DNA from: Nocardioides sp.
GTDB lineage: Bacteria > Actinomycetota > Actinomycetes > Propionibacteriales > Nocardioidaceae
Direction of reading: 5' to 3'
DNA: 40,568 nucleotides
Assembly: GCA_026786275.1 (NCBI GenBank)
Contig: JAJAYJ010000056.1
Coordinates: forward strand, 1 to 40,568
Shown here: in pieces, positions 22,986-30,287 of the stretch
Numbering within the stretch: the first letter of the stretch is position 1
Layout of the letters: each line of letters begins with the position of its first letter
The notes under the pieces: generated by a model
Seen by the model: the letters and a program-made list of their open reading frames with translations, nothing else
Database searches by the model: none
What the model was told of the DNA's origin: nothing
Translations under genes and position numbers: made by a program

Positions 22986-23741
22986 TCAGTCGAGGTGCTC
23001 GACGCGGAGCCGGGCGATGCGGTCCAGCAGGTTCTCCAGCGACTCCTCGAACTCGACGACCGCGCGGTCCTCGGCGAGCTGGTCGGCGAGCCGGGCCACG
23101 GTCGGGAATTCGGCCAGCTCGCTCGCCTGGACATCGGGTTCCGGGTGGGTGGCCGTCTCGCTCACGTCGAGAGGGCCCACGTCGGCGCCCAGCGCCGAGA
23201 CCTCAAGGAGCAGGTGGCCGAGCAGGAAGCTGGTGAAGGCGCGGTACGCAGCGACGGCGCCCTCGTCGTTGAAGCCCTCGGCCTCGAGGCCCTGCAGGAA
23301 CATCTCCACCCAGTCGAGGCTGCGCAGCGGGGGCCGCAGCCACGGTGCGGCGGGGGGCCGGGACGCCACCAGCGGGAACGCCCTGGGATGGGCCAGGGCC
23401 ATCCGCCGGATGCCGTGCGCGAGTCGCTGCAGAAAGTCCTGCCACCCGTCGCGGGGGGTGTCCAGGACCTCACGGTCGCGCCGCATGTCGGACACGATGT
23501 GGTCGACCACGGCGTCGAGCAGCTCCTCGCGTCCCGGCACGTAGCGGTAGAGCGACATCGCCTCGACCCCGAGGGCCTTCCCGAGCCGGCGCATCGTGAG
23601 GCCCGGGAGGCCGAACTCCTCGATGTAGGCCACGGCGGTGGAGACGATCAGCTCCTGGCTGAGCGACGCCCGAGCCGCCGGCTTCCGGCGACCGACCGAG
23701 GCGGCGTCCGGGCCGACCTCGATGGATGTCCTGGGTCCCAT
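22986..23741 (-). CDS. TetR/AcrR family transcriptional regulator
   Basis: A 251-residue repressor. After a basic N-terminus the TetR DNA-binding domain spans about residues 25-75 (LSQELIVSTAVAYIEEFGLP, then LTMRRLGKALGVEAMSLYRY and VPGREELLDAVVDHI). The GLTMRRLGKALGVEAMSLYRYV part is the helix-turn-helix and matches TetR_C-type regulators. The C-terminal ligand domain is all-helical, with acidic stretches near the end. The ligand is unknown. ATG 23741 follows GGGAG at good spacing; the in-frame extension upstream is not protein-like. The channel gene lies 59 bases downstream on the same strand with operator-like repeats between, making it the likely target. Confidence 0.9.
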   Translation of the reverse strand: MGPRTSIEVGPDAASVGRRKPAARASLSQELIVSTAVAYIEEFGLPGLTMRRLGKALGVEAMSLYRYVPGREELLDAVVDHIVSDMRRDREVLDTPRDGWQDFLQRLAHGIRRMALAHPRAFPLVASRPPAAPWLRPPLRSLDWVEMFLQGLEAEGFNDEGAVAAYRAFTSFLLGHLLLEVSALGADVGPLDVSETATHPEPDVQASELAEFPTVARLADQLAEDRAVVEFEESLENLLDRIARLRVEHLD

Positions 23742-23826
23742 GCCGTCTCCCGTCGCGAGCACCCGGCCGGTGGGTTCCGGCCTCACCTGAGCGTAGGCCG
23801 AGCCTATGCCGAGACCGTGCCGGGCC

Positions 23827-24432
23827 TCAGGCCAGTGTCTCGGCCACGAAGTCGGCGGCGGCCCGCTCGAACGTGCGTCCGTGCGAGAGCATCGCGTGCT
23901 TGCCGCCCGGCACGTCGAGGAACTCCACGTCGGCACGCCGCGACAGCCGCTCCGCCATCGCCCGTGAGCGGACCGGGGAGGCGACCCGGTCCTCGGTGCC
24001 GTGCACCACCAGCACGTGGCGACCGCTCAGGTCGGCGTCGTCGTGCGGCTGCACCCACGGGTTGAGGGCTACCACGCTGCGCACCGCGGGGTCGGCGCCT
24101 GCGAGCAGGGCGGCCCGGCCACCGAGGGAGTGCCCGACCAGGGCGACCGGCACGTCGCCGAGCCGGTCGCACAGACGCTGGATCGCCCAGACGGCGTCAT
24201 CGACGGGCGTGAGGTCGGTGTCCCAGCCGCGCGCGGAGTTCAGCAGCCGGGTGACCGCGAGCCGCCGTCCTCCGGTGCGGGCGACGCGGCGGGCCACCGG
24301 GATCATCCGCAGCACCGACAGCTGGGCCGGGCTGACCACCGCCTGCCCCGGGCGGGAGGCGCCGCCGTGCATCACGACCACGGCCGCACGCGCGCCGTCG
24401 CGGACCTGCACGTCGACGAGGCGACGGGTCAC
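23827..24432 (-). CDS. Alpha/beta hydrolase (dienelactone hydrolase-like)
   Basis: A 201-residue alpha/beta hydrolase. The oxyanion-hole strand AAVVVMHGGAS opens the fold and the nucleophile elbow is VALVGHSLGGRAAL. The acidic residue is in VVHGTEDRVASP, and the catalytic histidine is in VPGGKHAMLSHG. This is a short, lid-poor enzyme similar to Mycobacterium-type hydrolases and dienelactone hydrolases; the substrate is unknown. The GTG start at 24432 overlaps the previous stop by four bases (GTGA). It is the last gene of a four-gene operon that starts at 25788 and includes a second, different alpha/beta hydrolase. Confidence 0.87.
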   Translation of the reverse strand: MTRRLVDVQVRDGARAAVVVMHGGASRPGQAVVSPAQLSVLRMIPVARRVARTGGRRLAVTRLLNSARGWDTDLTPVDDAVWAIQRLCDRLGDVPVALVGHSLGGRAALLAGADPAVRSVVALNPWVQPHDDADLSGRHVLVVHGTEDRVASPVRSRAMAERLSRRADVEFLDVPGGKHAMLSHGRTFERAAADFVAETLA

Positions 24433-24827
24433 GGCGCCGCCTGCACCAGCCGGTGCAGCTCCTCGGCCAGAGCCGCGGGGTCCTCGACCGTGAGCGTGGC
24501 GCCGGGGTGCCTGATCCGACGGGTCGGGTCGATCCCGACCACCGGGGTCCGGAACGAGAGGCAGACGGCCGAGTCGCCGTTGGTGGCGAAGGTGACGCCG
24601 CGGTCCGTGAACGAGAGGTGCGGTGGGCCGGCCGTCCGGAGGAACCTGAAGTCGCCGGTGATCGTGCTGCCCTCGATGTTGGCCAGCGGCGTGCGGAGCT
24701 GCCACGGCCCGAACCGCACGTGCAGCCCCCTCGGGCCGAGGTCGACGTACGACGTCCAGGGCGTCACCCCGGCCAGCAGGGCCGGGACGCGGTACGCGGT
24801 CGCGAAGGCGAAGCGGTGACGGGTCAT
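24429..24827 (-). CDS. Conserved hypothetical protein, PH-like fold suspected
   Basis: A 132-residue soluble protein without membrane segments. The pattern SYVDLGPRGLHVRFGPWQLR, TPLANIEGSTITGDF, then GVTFATNGDSAVCLSFRTPV and a final VEDPAALAEELHRLVQ helix resembles a family of small mycobacterial/actinobacterial proteins thought to fold like bacterial PH domains. There the central PLANIEG and CLSF elements are strands of a barrel. No catalytic motif is visible. ATG 24827 overlaps the upstream hydrolase stop by four bases (ATGA), and its own stop overlaps the next gene (GTGA). The conserved position between two hydrolases suggests a shared pathway, perhaps lipid-related (inference). Confidence 0.78.
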   Translation of the reverse strand: MTRHRFAFATAYRVPALLAGVTPWTSYVDLGPRGLHVRFGPWQLRTPLANIEGSTITGDFRFLRTAGPPHLSFTDRGVTFATNGDSAVCLSFRTPVVGIDPTRRIRHPGATLTVEDPAALAEELHRLVQAAP

Positions 24828-25639
24828 GCGGGCTCCTCGATGAGCAGGTGGTGCACGCGCAACCAGCGCAGCAGCACGTCGGCGACCCGGAACGGCTGCT
24901 CCAGGGCGGTCAGGTGGCCGGTGTCCTCGAGCACGACGAGGCCGGTGGTGGCGGCCGCGGGCCGCAGCGCCCGCATCGCCACCCCACGCTCGGGAGGCGT
25001 GCCGGTGTCCTCGGCGCCGAAGAGCAGCAGCACGGGTCGGTCGAGGTCGTGCAGGGCGGTGGCCGTGTCGGCCCGGGACGCGATCGCCCGCGCGATCCAC
25101 GCCACGCCAGCCGGGTCGGAGCCGCTGATCACCTGGCGCAGCAGGGGCAGCAGGTCCGGCTGCTCGTGCTGCGCGGTCGGGCCCAGCCCGTCGGCGGCCG
25201 AGTCGAGGACGCACCCGACGGACCCCGAGCGCTCCAGCTCGTCGGCGGTCGCCCGTCGTTCGTCCGGGTCGTCGGGCGGCACCAGCCAGCAGGTGGTGCT
25301 GCCCAGCACCAGCGCATCGACCCGCTCCGGCGCGGCGCGGGCCAGCTCGAGCGCGACGTACCCGCCGGTCGAGAGGCCGAAGAACGTGGCCGTGGCGAGG
25401 TCGAGGTGGTCCAGCACCCGGACCACGGCCGCGGCGACCTGCGTCATCTGCGGCTCGACGCCCGGGGTGGCGGACCTGCCGAGGCCGGGCAGGTCGACCA
25501 CGACCACGCGTGCGTCCGGGGCCACCAGCGGCACGAACCGGTCCCACACCAGCGAGGACAGCGGGAACGCGTGCAGCAGCACGAGGACCGGACCGGACCC
25601 GCCGTGGTCCTCGAACCACGGCAGCTCGGACCCGCTCAG
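24824..25639 (-). CDS. Alpha/beta fold hydrolase, probable CTG start
   Basis: A 271-residue alpha/beta hydrolase. The first strand and oxyanion loop read PVLVLLHAFPLSSLVWD and the nucleophile elbow is ATFFGLSTGGYVAL. The acidic residue is in LLFGAEDTGTP and the catalytic histidine in LEDTGHLTALEQ. The earliest conventional start, GTG 25582, falls inside the first core strand and would delete the N-terminal ELPWFEDHGGSGPV segment typical of the fold. No ATG, GTG or TTG exists further upstream in frame. A CTG at 25639-25637 overlaps the stop of the 50-residue gene as CTGA, the same four-base arrangement as the other two junctions in this operon, so I prefer it. The substrate is unknown. Confidence 0.8.
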   Translation of the reverse strand: MSGSELPWFEDHGGSGPVLVLLHAFPLSSLVWDRFVPLVAPDARVVVVDLPGLGRSATPGVEPQMTQVAAAVVRVLDHLDLATATFFGLSTGGYVALELARAAPERVDALVLGSTTCWLVPPDDPDERRATADELERSGSVGCVLDSAADGLGPTAQHEQPDLLPLLRQVISGSDPAGVAWIARAIASRADTATALHDLDRPVLLLFGAEDTGTPPERGVAMRALRPAAATTGLVVLEDTGHLTALEQPFRVADVLLRWLRVHHLLIEEPA

Positions 25640-25788
25640 AGCGGCTGCACCTGGGGCTGCACCTGGGGCTGCTCCTGCGGCTGCTCCTCGTCGGGCAGCG
25701 TGCCCGGGTCCTGACCGGGCCCCGGGTCGGGCGCGGTGTACGGCTGGGTCTGCGGGTCTTCCTGGGGCTGCATCGGGGTGGTGGTCAT
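25636..25788 (-). CDS. Small Pro/Gln-rich protein (50 residues)
   Basis: A 50-residue open frame starting at ATG 25788 and ending in TGA that overlaps the probable CTG start of the hydrolase gene. The product is hydrophilic and disordered, with MTTTPMQPQEDPQTQPYTAP at the start and repeating QPQ, QVQPQVQPL at the end. It has no signal peptide or membrane helix. AGGAT lies five bases upstream as a weak ribosome-binding site. Its best support is position: it is the first member of a four-gene chain in which every junction overlaps by four bases. It may serve mainly to couple translation of the hydrolase. No family is recognised. Confidence 0.55.
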   Translation of the reverse strand: MTTTPMQPQEDPQTQPYTAPDPGPGQDPGTLPDEEQPQEQPQVQPQVQPL

Positions 25789-25948
25789 ACCATCCTGTCT
25801 AGCGCGGTTCACCACCAGCCTTCTTCACCCGCAGCGGCGACGGACGCGGTGTCGTCATCCGCCGGCGGATCTGGGTCTCTGGGCCACTAGCATGACGGCA
25901 GCCCGGGGACCTGACCTCGGGTGCGGGTGCGGGAGCGAGGCGGCGGGC

Positions 25949-26842
25949 GTGGCGACGGACCAGGGCGACGTACGACGCTCCGCCGATCCCAGTGCCGATC
26001 CCAGTGCCGATCCCAGTGCCGGCCCCACCGCCGATCCCCCCGCCTTCTCCGCGCGGCTCCTGCTCCGGGCCGCCCACCCCGGTCCCGCGCTGGCGGTCAC
26101 GGTGCTGGCCGGGCTGCTCGCGGTCGCCTCCTCGATGCCCGGGTCCCGGGTCGTCCTGGTGGTGCTCGCGGTGCTTGCCGGGCAGCTGTCCATCGGCTGG
26201 TGCAACGACGTCGTCGACGTCGGGCGCGACCGTCTGGTGGGCCGGCTCGACAAGCCGCTGGCCACCGGGGCGCTGCGGGAGCGCTGGGCCCGGCTCGCCT
26301 GCACCGTGGCGGTGGTGGCCTGCGTGCCGCTCTCGCTGGCCTGCGGCTGGCAGGCGGGCCTGGTGCACCTGGTCTGCGTGGCCTCGGGCTGGGTCTACGA
26401 CGTCTGGGCCAAGTCGACCCTCTGGTCCTGGGCGCCGTACGCCGTCACGTTCGGCGCCCTGCCCGTCTTCGTCTCGCTCGCCGACGACCCCGCCGTGCTG
26501 CCTCCGCTCTGGTTGCCGCTGGCCGGGGCGCTCCTCGGGGTCGGAGCCCACCTGGTCAACGTGCTGCCCGACCTGGAGGACGACGCCGCTACCGGGGTAC
26601 GTGGGCTGCCGCACCGCGTCGGTGCCCGGTGGACCCCGGTACTGGCCGTGGCCGTGCTGGTGGCGGCGAGCCTGGCCGTCGTGCTGGGCTCCGACGACCT
26701 GGCGACCGGGGTCGCGGTCGCCGGGTTGGTCGTGGTGACCGTGCTGGGCGTGGCTGCGGTGCTGCTGCCGGGTCGGGCGCCGTTCCGGGCCGCGATCGGC
26801 ATCGCCCTGGTCGACGTGCTGATGCTGGTGGCCTCGCGGTGA
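25949..26842 (+). CDS. UbiA family prenyltransferase
   Basis: A 297-residue polytopic membrane enzyme of the UbiA superfamily, which transfers prenyl groups from isoprenyl diphosphates to acceptors. The first magnesium/diphosphate motif is NDVVDVGRDRLVGRLDKPLA. The second aspartate-rich motif is LPDLEDDAATGVRGLP. Seven or more hydrophobic segments are visible. The N-terminal 30 residues are a disordered SADPSADPSADPS stretch encoded by a 12-base tandem repeat. GTG 25949 with an upstream GAGGCGGCGGGC is preferred; ATG 25892 is an alternative. Idi, which makes the prenyl precursor DMAPP, overlaps by four bases downstream, so the two act together. The acceptor is unknown. Confidence 0.87.
   Translation: MATDQGDVRRSADPSADPSADPSAGPTADPPAFSARLLLRAAHPGPALAVTVLAGLLAVASSMPGSRVVLVVLAVLAGQLSIGWCNDVVDVGRDRLVGRLDKPLATGALRERWARLACTVAVVACVPLSLACGWQAGLVHLVCVASGWVYDVWAKSTLWSWAPYAVTFGALPVFVSLADDPAVLPPLWLPLAGALLGVGAHLVNVLPDLEDDAATGVRGLPHRVGARWTPVLAVAVLVAASLAVVLGSDDLATGVAVAGLVVVTVLGVAAVLLPGRAPFRAAIGIALVDVLMLVASR
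25983..26018. repeat. 12-bp tandem repeat inside ubiA-like gene
   Basis: Three perfect copies of CCGATCCCAGTG (25983-25994, 25995-26006, 26007-26018) and degenerate copies to about 26038 encode the repeated ADPS units at the N-terminus of the prenyltransferase. Confidence 0.75.
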
Positions 26843-27426
26843 GCGCACCGAGCGTTGAGCTCGTCGTGCTGCTCGACGAGGCCGGGCAGGCGACCGGCAC
26901 CACTCCCAAGGCCGACGTGCACCACCAGGACACCCCGCTGCACCTGGCGTTCTCCTGCTACCTCTTCGACGACCGGGGGCGGCTGCTGATGACCCGGCGC
27001 GCCCTCGACAAGCCGACCTGGCCCGGCACCTGGACCAACAGTGTCTGCGGTCACCCGGGCCCCGGTGAGGCCCTGGCCGACGCCGTACGCCGGCGGGTGC
27101 TGGCCGAGGTCGGGTTGCGGGCCGAGGGCGTGCGGCTGCTGCTGCCGGCGTTCCGCTACCGCGCGGTGATGGCCGACGGGGTGGTCGAGAACGAGATGTG
27201 CCCGGTCTTCGTCGCCACCGCGACCGGTGCGCCCGACCCCGACCCGTCCGAGGTGGCCGGCCTGGAGTGGGTGGACTGGGCCGACTTCCGCCGCGGCGTG
27301 CTGGACGGTAGCCGTGCGATCAGCCCCTGGTGCCGCGAGCAGGTCGAGCAGCTGCCCGCGCAGCCCTGGTCGGCCCCGGCCGCCTCTCCCGACGACCTGC
27401 CGCCGGCTGCGCAGGCCGCCGACTGA
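26839..27426 (+). CDS. idi: Isopentenyl-diphosphate delta-isomerase (type 1)
   Basis: A 195-residue Nudix-fold enzyme that interconverts isopentenyl and dimethylallyl diphosphate. The catalytic cysteine is Cys70 in TNSVCGHPGPGE and the catalytic glutamates are Glu117/Glu119 in VVENEMCPVF, matching the type 1 family. The metal-binding histidines are in ADVHHQDTPLHLAFS. After the Nudix core (about 30-165) there is an Ala/Pro-rich tail of some 20 residues. The GTG start at 26839 overlaps the UbiA gene stop by four bases, so isomerase and prenyltransferase are co-translated. The enzyme supplies DMAPP to start prenyl chains; the final product of this cluster is unknown. Confidence 0.95.
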   Translation: MSAPSVELVVLLDEAGQATGTTPKADVHHQDTPLHLAFSCYLFDDRGRLLMTRRALDKPTWPGTWTNSVCGHPGPGEALADAVRRRVLAEVGLRAEGVRLLLPAFRYRAVMADGVVENEMCPVFVATATGAPDPDPSEVAGLEWVDWADFRRGVLDGSRAISPWCREQVEQLPAQPWSAPAASPDDLPPAAQAAD

Positions 27427-27541
27427 GGGCCGCAACCGTGCGCCGAGGGGCACCCGGACCACATCCCGCGAGGTGAGCCGAGCCGTGAGAGCCCGGGTCT
27501 AGCGTCCGAGCGACCAGCCACACCACCACGGACGGACCGCC

Positions 27542-27616
27542 ATGCGCATCCTGATCATCATCCTCGTCGTGCTCGCCATCATCTTCGTCGCCCAGCTGGT
27601 GCTTCGCCGGCGCTGA
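27542..27616 (+). CDS. Tiny single-helix membrane peptide (24 residues)
   Basis: A 24-residue open frame, ATG 27542 to TGA 27614-27616, encodes RILIIILVVLAIIFVAQLVL followed by RRR. It has one strongly hydrophobic helix and a basic C-terminal end, as in many small bacterial membrane proteins. A TAGCGT -10-like element lies 36 bases upstream (27500-27505), and GGACGGA is a weak ribosome-binding site. It sits between idi and a flavin oxidoreductase gene. Translation is plausible but unproven, and no family is recognised. Confidence 0.5.
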   Translation: MRILIIILVVLAIIFVAQLVLRRR

Positions 27617-27642
27617 CCCACCCGACCAGCCCCCGACCAGCC

Positions 27643-27671
27643 GCTGACCTGGGCACACGCACGGATAGGCT
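27643..27671 (+). promoter_or_regulatory. Promoter candidate for flavin oxidoreductase gene
   Basis: GCTGAC (27643-27648), a 17-base spacer and TAGGCT (27666-27671) fit an actinobacterial sigma-70 promoter. The -10 ends six bases before ATG 27678 and no Shine-Dalgarno sequence is present, so the transcript is probably leaderless. Confidence 0.45.
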
Positions 27672-27677
27672 CGTGGC

Positions 27678-28985
27678 ATGGACCCGATGCGCTCGCCAAC
27701 GAGCAGCGGCAGCGACACCGACGTGGTTGTCGTCGGGGCCGGACTCGCCGGCCTGCGCTGCGCGATCGCGCTGCGCGGGGCCGGGCTCGACGTCCGGGTG
27801 CTCGAGGCCGCGGACGCCCCGGGCGGCCGGATCCGCACCGACGTGGTCGACGGCTTCCGCGCCGACCGCGGCTTCCAGCTGCTCAACCCCGCCTACCCCG
27901 CCGTGGGCCGTTGGGTCGACGTGCCCGCACTGCGGTTGCAGTCCTTCGCCGCCGGCGTGTCCGCACGCACCGACACCGGCCTGACCACGCTCGCCCACCC
28001 GCTGCGTGAACCCGGACTGATCGCCGCGACGGCCGGCGCCGGCGCACGCCGCCCGCGCGAGGTGCTCGCCACCGCCCGCTGGGGCCGAGCCCTGCTGACC
28101 CCCCGCCGTGGCCGGACCCTGTCGCAGGTGCTGGCGCAGCGCGGGCCCGACCAGGACCTTGGCTCCGCACTCGACGACGCCGGCCTCGGTGGCCTGCTGC
28201 GCACGGTGCTGGAGCGGTTCTTCGCCGGCGTCCTGCTCGAGGACGAGCTCAGCACCTCCTCCCGGTACGCCCTGCTGCTCACCTGGATGTTCGTGCGCGG
28301 CGTGCCCGGCCTGCCGTACGAGGGCATGCAGGCCCTGCCCGGACAGCTCGCCGACTCCCTGGGTGCGCGGGTGCGGCTCTCGACCCCGGTGGAGAGTGTC
28401 GTGGCCGCCGGCGCCGGCGTCACGGTCACCGCGGCCGGCCAGCAGCTCCACTCGCGTGCGGTGGTGGTGGCGACCGGTGCTCGACAGGCCCAGCAGCTGG
28501 TCGGCGTGACCGCGCCGGCGAGCAAGGGCGTCGTCACCACCTGGGGGTCCGCCCCCGAGGCGCCCACCGGCTCGGCGCTGCTGCACGTCGACGGCCGGGC
28601 CCGCGCTGGTGGCCCGGTGGTCAACTGTGCGGTGATCTCGAACGCGGCCCCCAGCTACGCCCCGCCCGGTCGGCACCTGGTGCAGGCCTCGGCGCTGCTC
28701 GACCCGGGCCGTGCTCCCCGCGAGGCCGACGTACGACGCCATGCCGGCGAGATCCTCGGCTGCAGCACCGCCGGGTGGCGTGAGCTCATCCGTCACGAGG
28801 TGCCGCATGCGCTGCCGGCCCAGCCCGCGCCGTACTCCGCCCAGCGGCCGGTCGCCCTGGGCGACGGCGTCTTCGTCTGCGGCGACCACCGCGACACCGG
28901 CTCCATCCAGGGCGCCTTGGTCAGCGGTCAGCGGGCGGCCGACGCCGTCCTGGCCAGCCTGGCCGGCCGGGAAGGCCACCCGTGA
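27678..28985 (+). CDS. FAD-dependent oxidoreductase (amine oxidase/phytoene desaturase-like)
   Basis: A 435-residue flavoprotein. The FAD motif GAGLAG is at residues 20-25 within DTDVVVVGAGLAGLRCAIAL, followed by VLEAADAPGGRI with the conserved RIRTD arginine segment. The C-terminal FAD contact reads GVFVCGDHRDTGSIQGALVS. Family members oxidise amines, isoprenoids or porphyrinogens; a nearby idi/UbiA pair makes an isoprenoid substrate plausible (inference). The cysteines and middle domain give no further clue. ATG 27678 follows a -10-like TAGGCT by six bases. The stop overlaps the start of the next membrane protein gene by four bases (GTGA). Confidence 0.88.
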   Translation: MDPMRSPTSSGSDTDVVVVGAGLAGLRCAIALRGAGLDVRVLEAADAPGGRIRTDVVDGFRADRGFQLLNPAYPAVGRWVDVPALRLQSFAAGVSARTDTGLTTLAHPLREPGLIAATAGAGARRPREVLATARWGRALLTPRRGRTLSQVLAQRGPDQDLGSALDDAGLGGLLRTVLERFFAGVLLEDELSTSSRYALLLTWMFVRGVPGLPYEGMQALPGQLADSLGARVRLSTPVESVVAAGAGVTVTAAGQQLHSRAVVVATGARQAQQLVGVTAPASKGVVTTWGSAPEAPTGSALLHVDGRARAGGPVVNCAVISNAAPSYAPPGRHLVQASALLDPGRAPREADVRRHAGEILGCSTAGWRELIRHEVPHALPAQPAPYSAQRPVALGDGVFVCGDHRDTGSIQGALVSGQRAADAVLASLAGREGHP

Positions 28986-29392
28986 GCGCCGTGGTCGCGT
29001 TCGCGCTGGCCTCGATGCTGCATGCCGGCTTCCAGGTCACCGTGACCGCGCTGGTCTACCCCGCCCTCGCGGCCGTCGAGCCGGCCCGCTGGACCCGGGC
29101 GCACGCCCTGCACTCGCGCCGGATCGTGGGCCTGGTCGTGCTCGTGTACGCCGCGCTGCTCGGGACCGGGGTCGCCCTGGTCGTCAGCGGCCCCCCGCTC
29201 GCGGGCTGGCTCGGCCTGGCCGGTGCCGCGGGAGCCCTGGTCGTCACCGCGACGCTGGCCGCGCCCGCCCACGGCCGGTTGCAGGCTCCCGACCCCGACC
29301 TGCTGCGCCGACTGCTGCGGGTGGACCGGTTGCGCCGTACCTGCGCGGTGCTGGGGGCGATCGCGGCCGTGGTGGCCGTCGCCCAGCCCTGA
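28982..29392 (+). CDS. Four-helix membrane protein
   Basis: A 136-residue integral membrane protein with four hydrophobic segments: the N-terminal AVVAFALASMLHAGFQVTVT, then RIVGLVVLVYAALLGTGVAL, WLGLAGAAGALVVTATLAAP and a C-terminal CAVLGAIAAVVAVA. The loop ARWTRAHALHSRRI between the first two helices carries two histidines and several arginines, recalling DUF1772-like proteins, but I cannot assign a family firmly. GTG 28982 overlaps the flavoprotein stop by four bases, so the two are coupled; a membrane partner for the flavoprotein is a reasonable guess. Confidence 0.8.
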   Translation: MSAVVAFALASMLHAGFQVTVTALVYPALAAVEPARWTRAHALHSRRIVGLVVLVYAALLGTGVALVVSGPPLAGWLGLAGAAGALVVTATLAAPAHGRLQAPDPDLLRRLLRVDRLRRTCAVLGAIAAVVAVAQP

Positions 29393-29422
29393 CCCGTCCC
29401 GGCTGCGGGCTCAGGATCAGGC

Positions 29423-30223
29423 TCAGCCGATCCGCACCAGCTGGTCGAGGTCGTCGGCGGGCAGGCCCTGGTCGGCGACCGCGGTCACGCTGGCCCAGTC
29501 GAGCATCAGGTTGCCGCCGTTGTTGGTCAGGAACGCGGTGTCGGCGGCGTCGCGACCGGTCGCGATCCGCACCAGCGACGAGCGCGGGGCCAGCGCCGAG
29601 GCGTCGACGACGTGCCAGCCGCCGCGGACCCACGCCTCGGCCACCGCATGGAAGTCCATCGGCACGCACCCCGGGGCGTAGACCGCGGTCAGCCGGGCCG
29701 GGACCCCGAGCGCGCGCAGCAGCGCGACGACGAGGTGCGCGTAGTCGCGGCATACCCCCGCCCCCTTGAGCAGGGTCTCGGTGGCGCCGTCGGTCGGACC
29801 GCTGCTGCCGGGCACGTAGGCCAGCCGGGTGCCGACCCAGGACGAGACCGCGGTCAAGAGGTCGCCGTCGTGCGCCGAGCCGAACTCGGAGAACGCGAAC
29901 CCCCCGAAGGTGTCGGACTCGACGTAGCGGCTGGGTCGCCGGTAGAGCGACAGGTCGGCCGGGGACGGCCCGGCCACCTCGGCCTCGCCCCGCACGGTCG
30001 CGGTGTACGTCAGCTGCATCCGGCCCGGGGGCACGTCGATGAGGTGCAGCAGACCGCCGTGCGGGGTGTGCACCTGCCGCGGGGTCAGCGCAGTGCCCTC
30101 GTGGATCAGGGTCAGGGTGTCCTCGACCTGCAGTCCGGGGGTGCGGGCCACCGCGATCTGGAGCTCGATCTCGCAGGGCTCGAGCGCGGTGAAGCCGAGA
30201 TCGGCACCCACGGTCCTGTCCAC
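29423..30223 (-). CDS. Transglutaminase-like cysteine protease-fold protein
   Basis: A 266-residue protein with an N-terminal beta-rich domain (about 1-105) and a transglutaminase-like core. The catalytic triad is visible: Cys158 in KGAGVCRDYAH, His192 in MDFHAVAEAW and Asp207 in WHVVDASA. No signal peptide is present, so it is likely cytoplasmic. Bacterial members of this COG1305-type family usually act as proteases or amidases; the substrate is unknown. The start is GTG 30223, with a GCGGGC just upstream. It lies 64 bases downstream of the GH15 gene on the same strand and may belong to the zwf/GH15 transcription unit. Confidence 0.88.
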   Translation of the reverse strand: MDRTVGADLGFTALEPCEIELQIAVARTPGLQVEDTLTLIHEGTALTPRQVHTPHGGLLHLIDVPPGRMQLTYTATVRGEAEVAGPSPADLSLYRRPSRYVESDTFGGFAFSEFGSAHDGDLLTAVSSWVGTRLAYVPGSSGPTDGATETLLKGAGVCRDYAHLVVALLRALGVPARLTAVYAPGCVPMDFHAVAEAWVRGGWHVVDASALAPRSSLVRIATGRDAADTAFLTNNGGNLMLDWASVTAVADQGLPADDLDQLVRIG

Positions 30224-30287
30224 GCCCGCAGCATGTCAGCCGCGGGCCACGGCGGGCGAACCGGGCACCCGGGCAGGTGGGCCGGCC

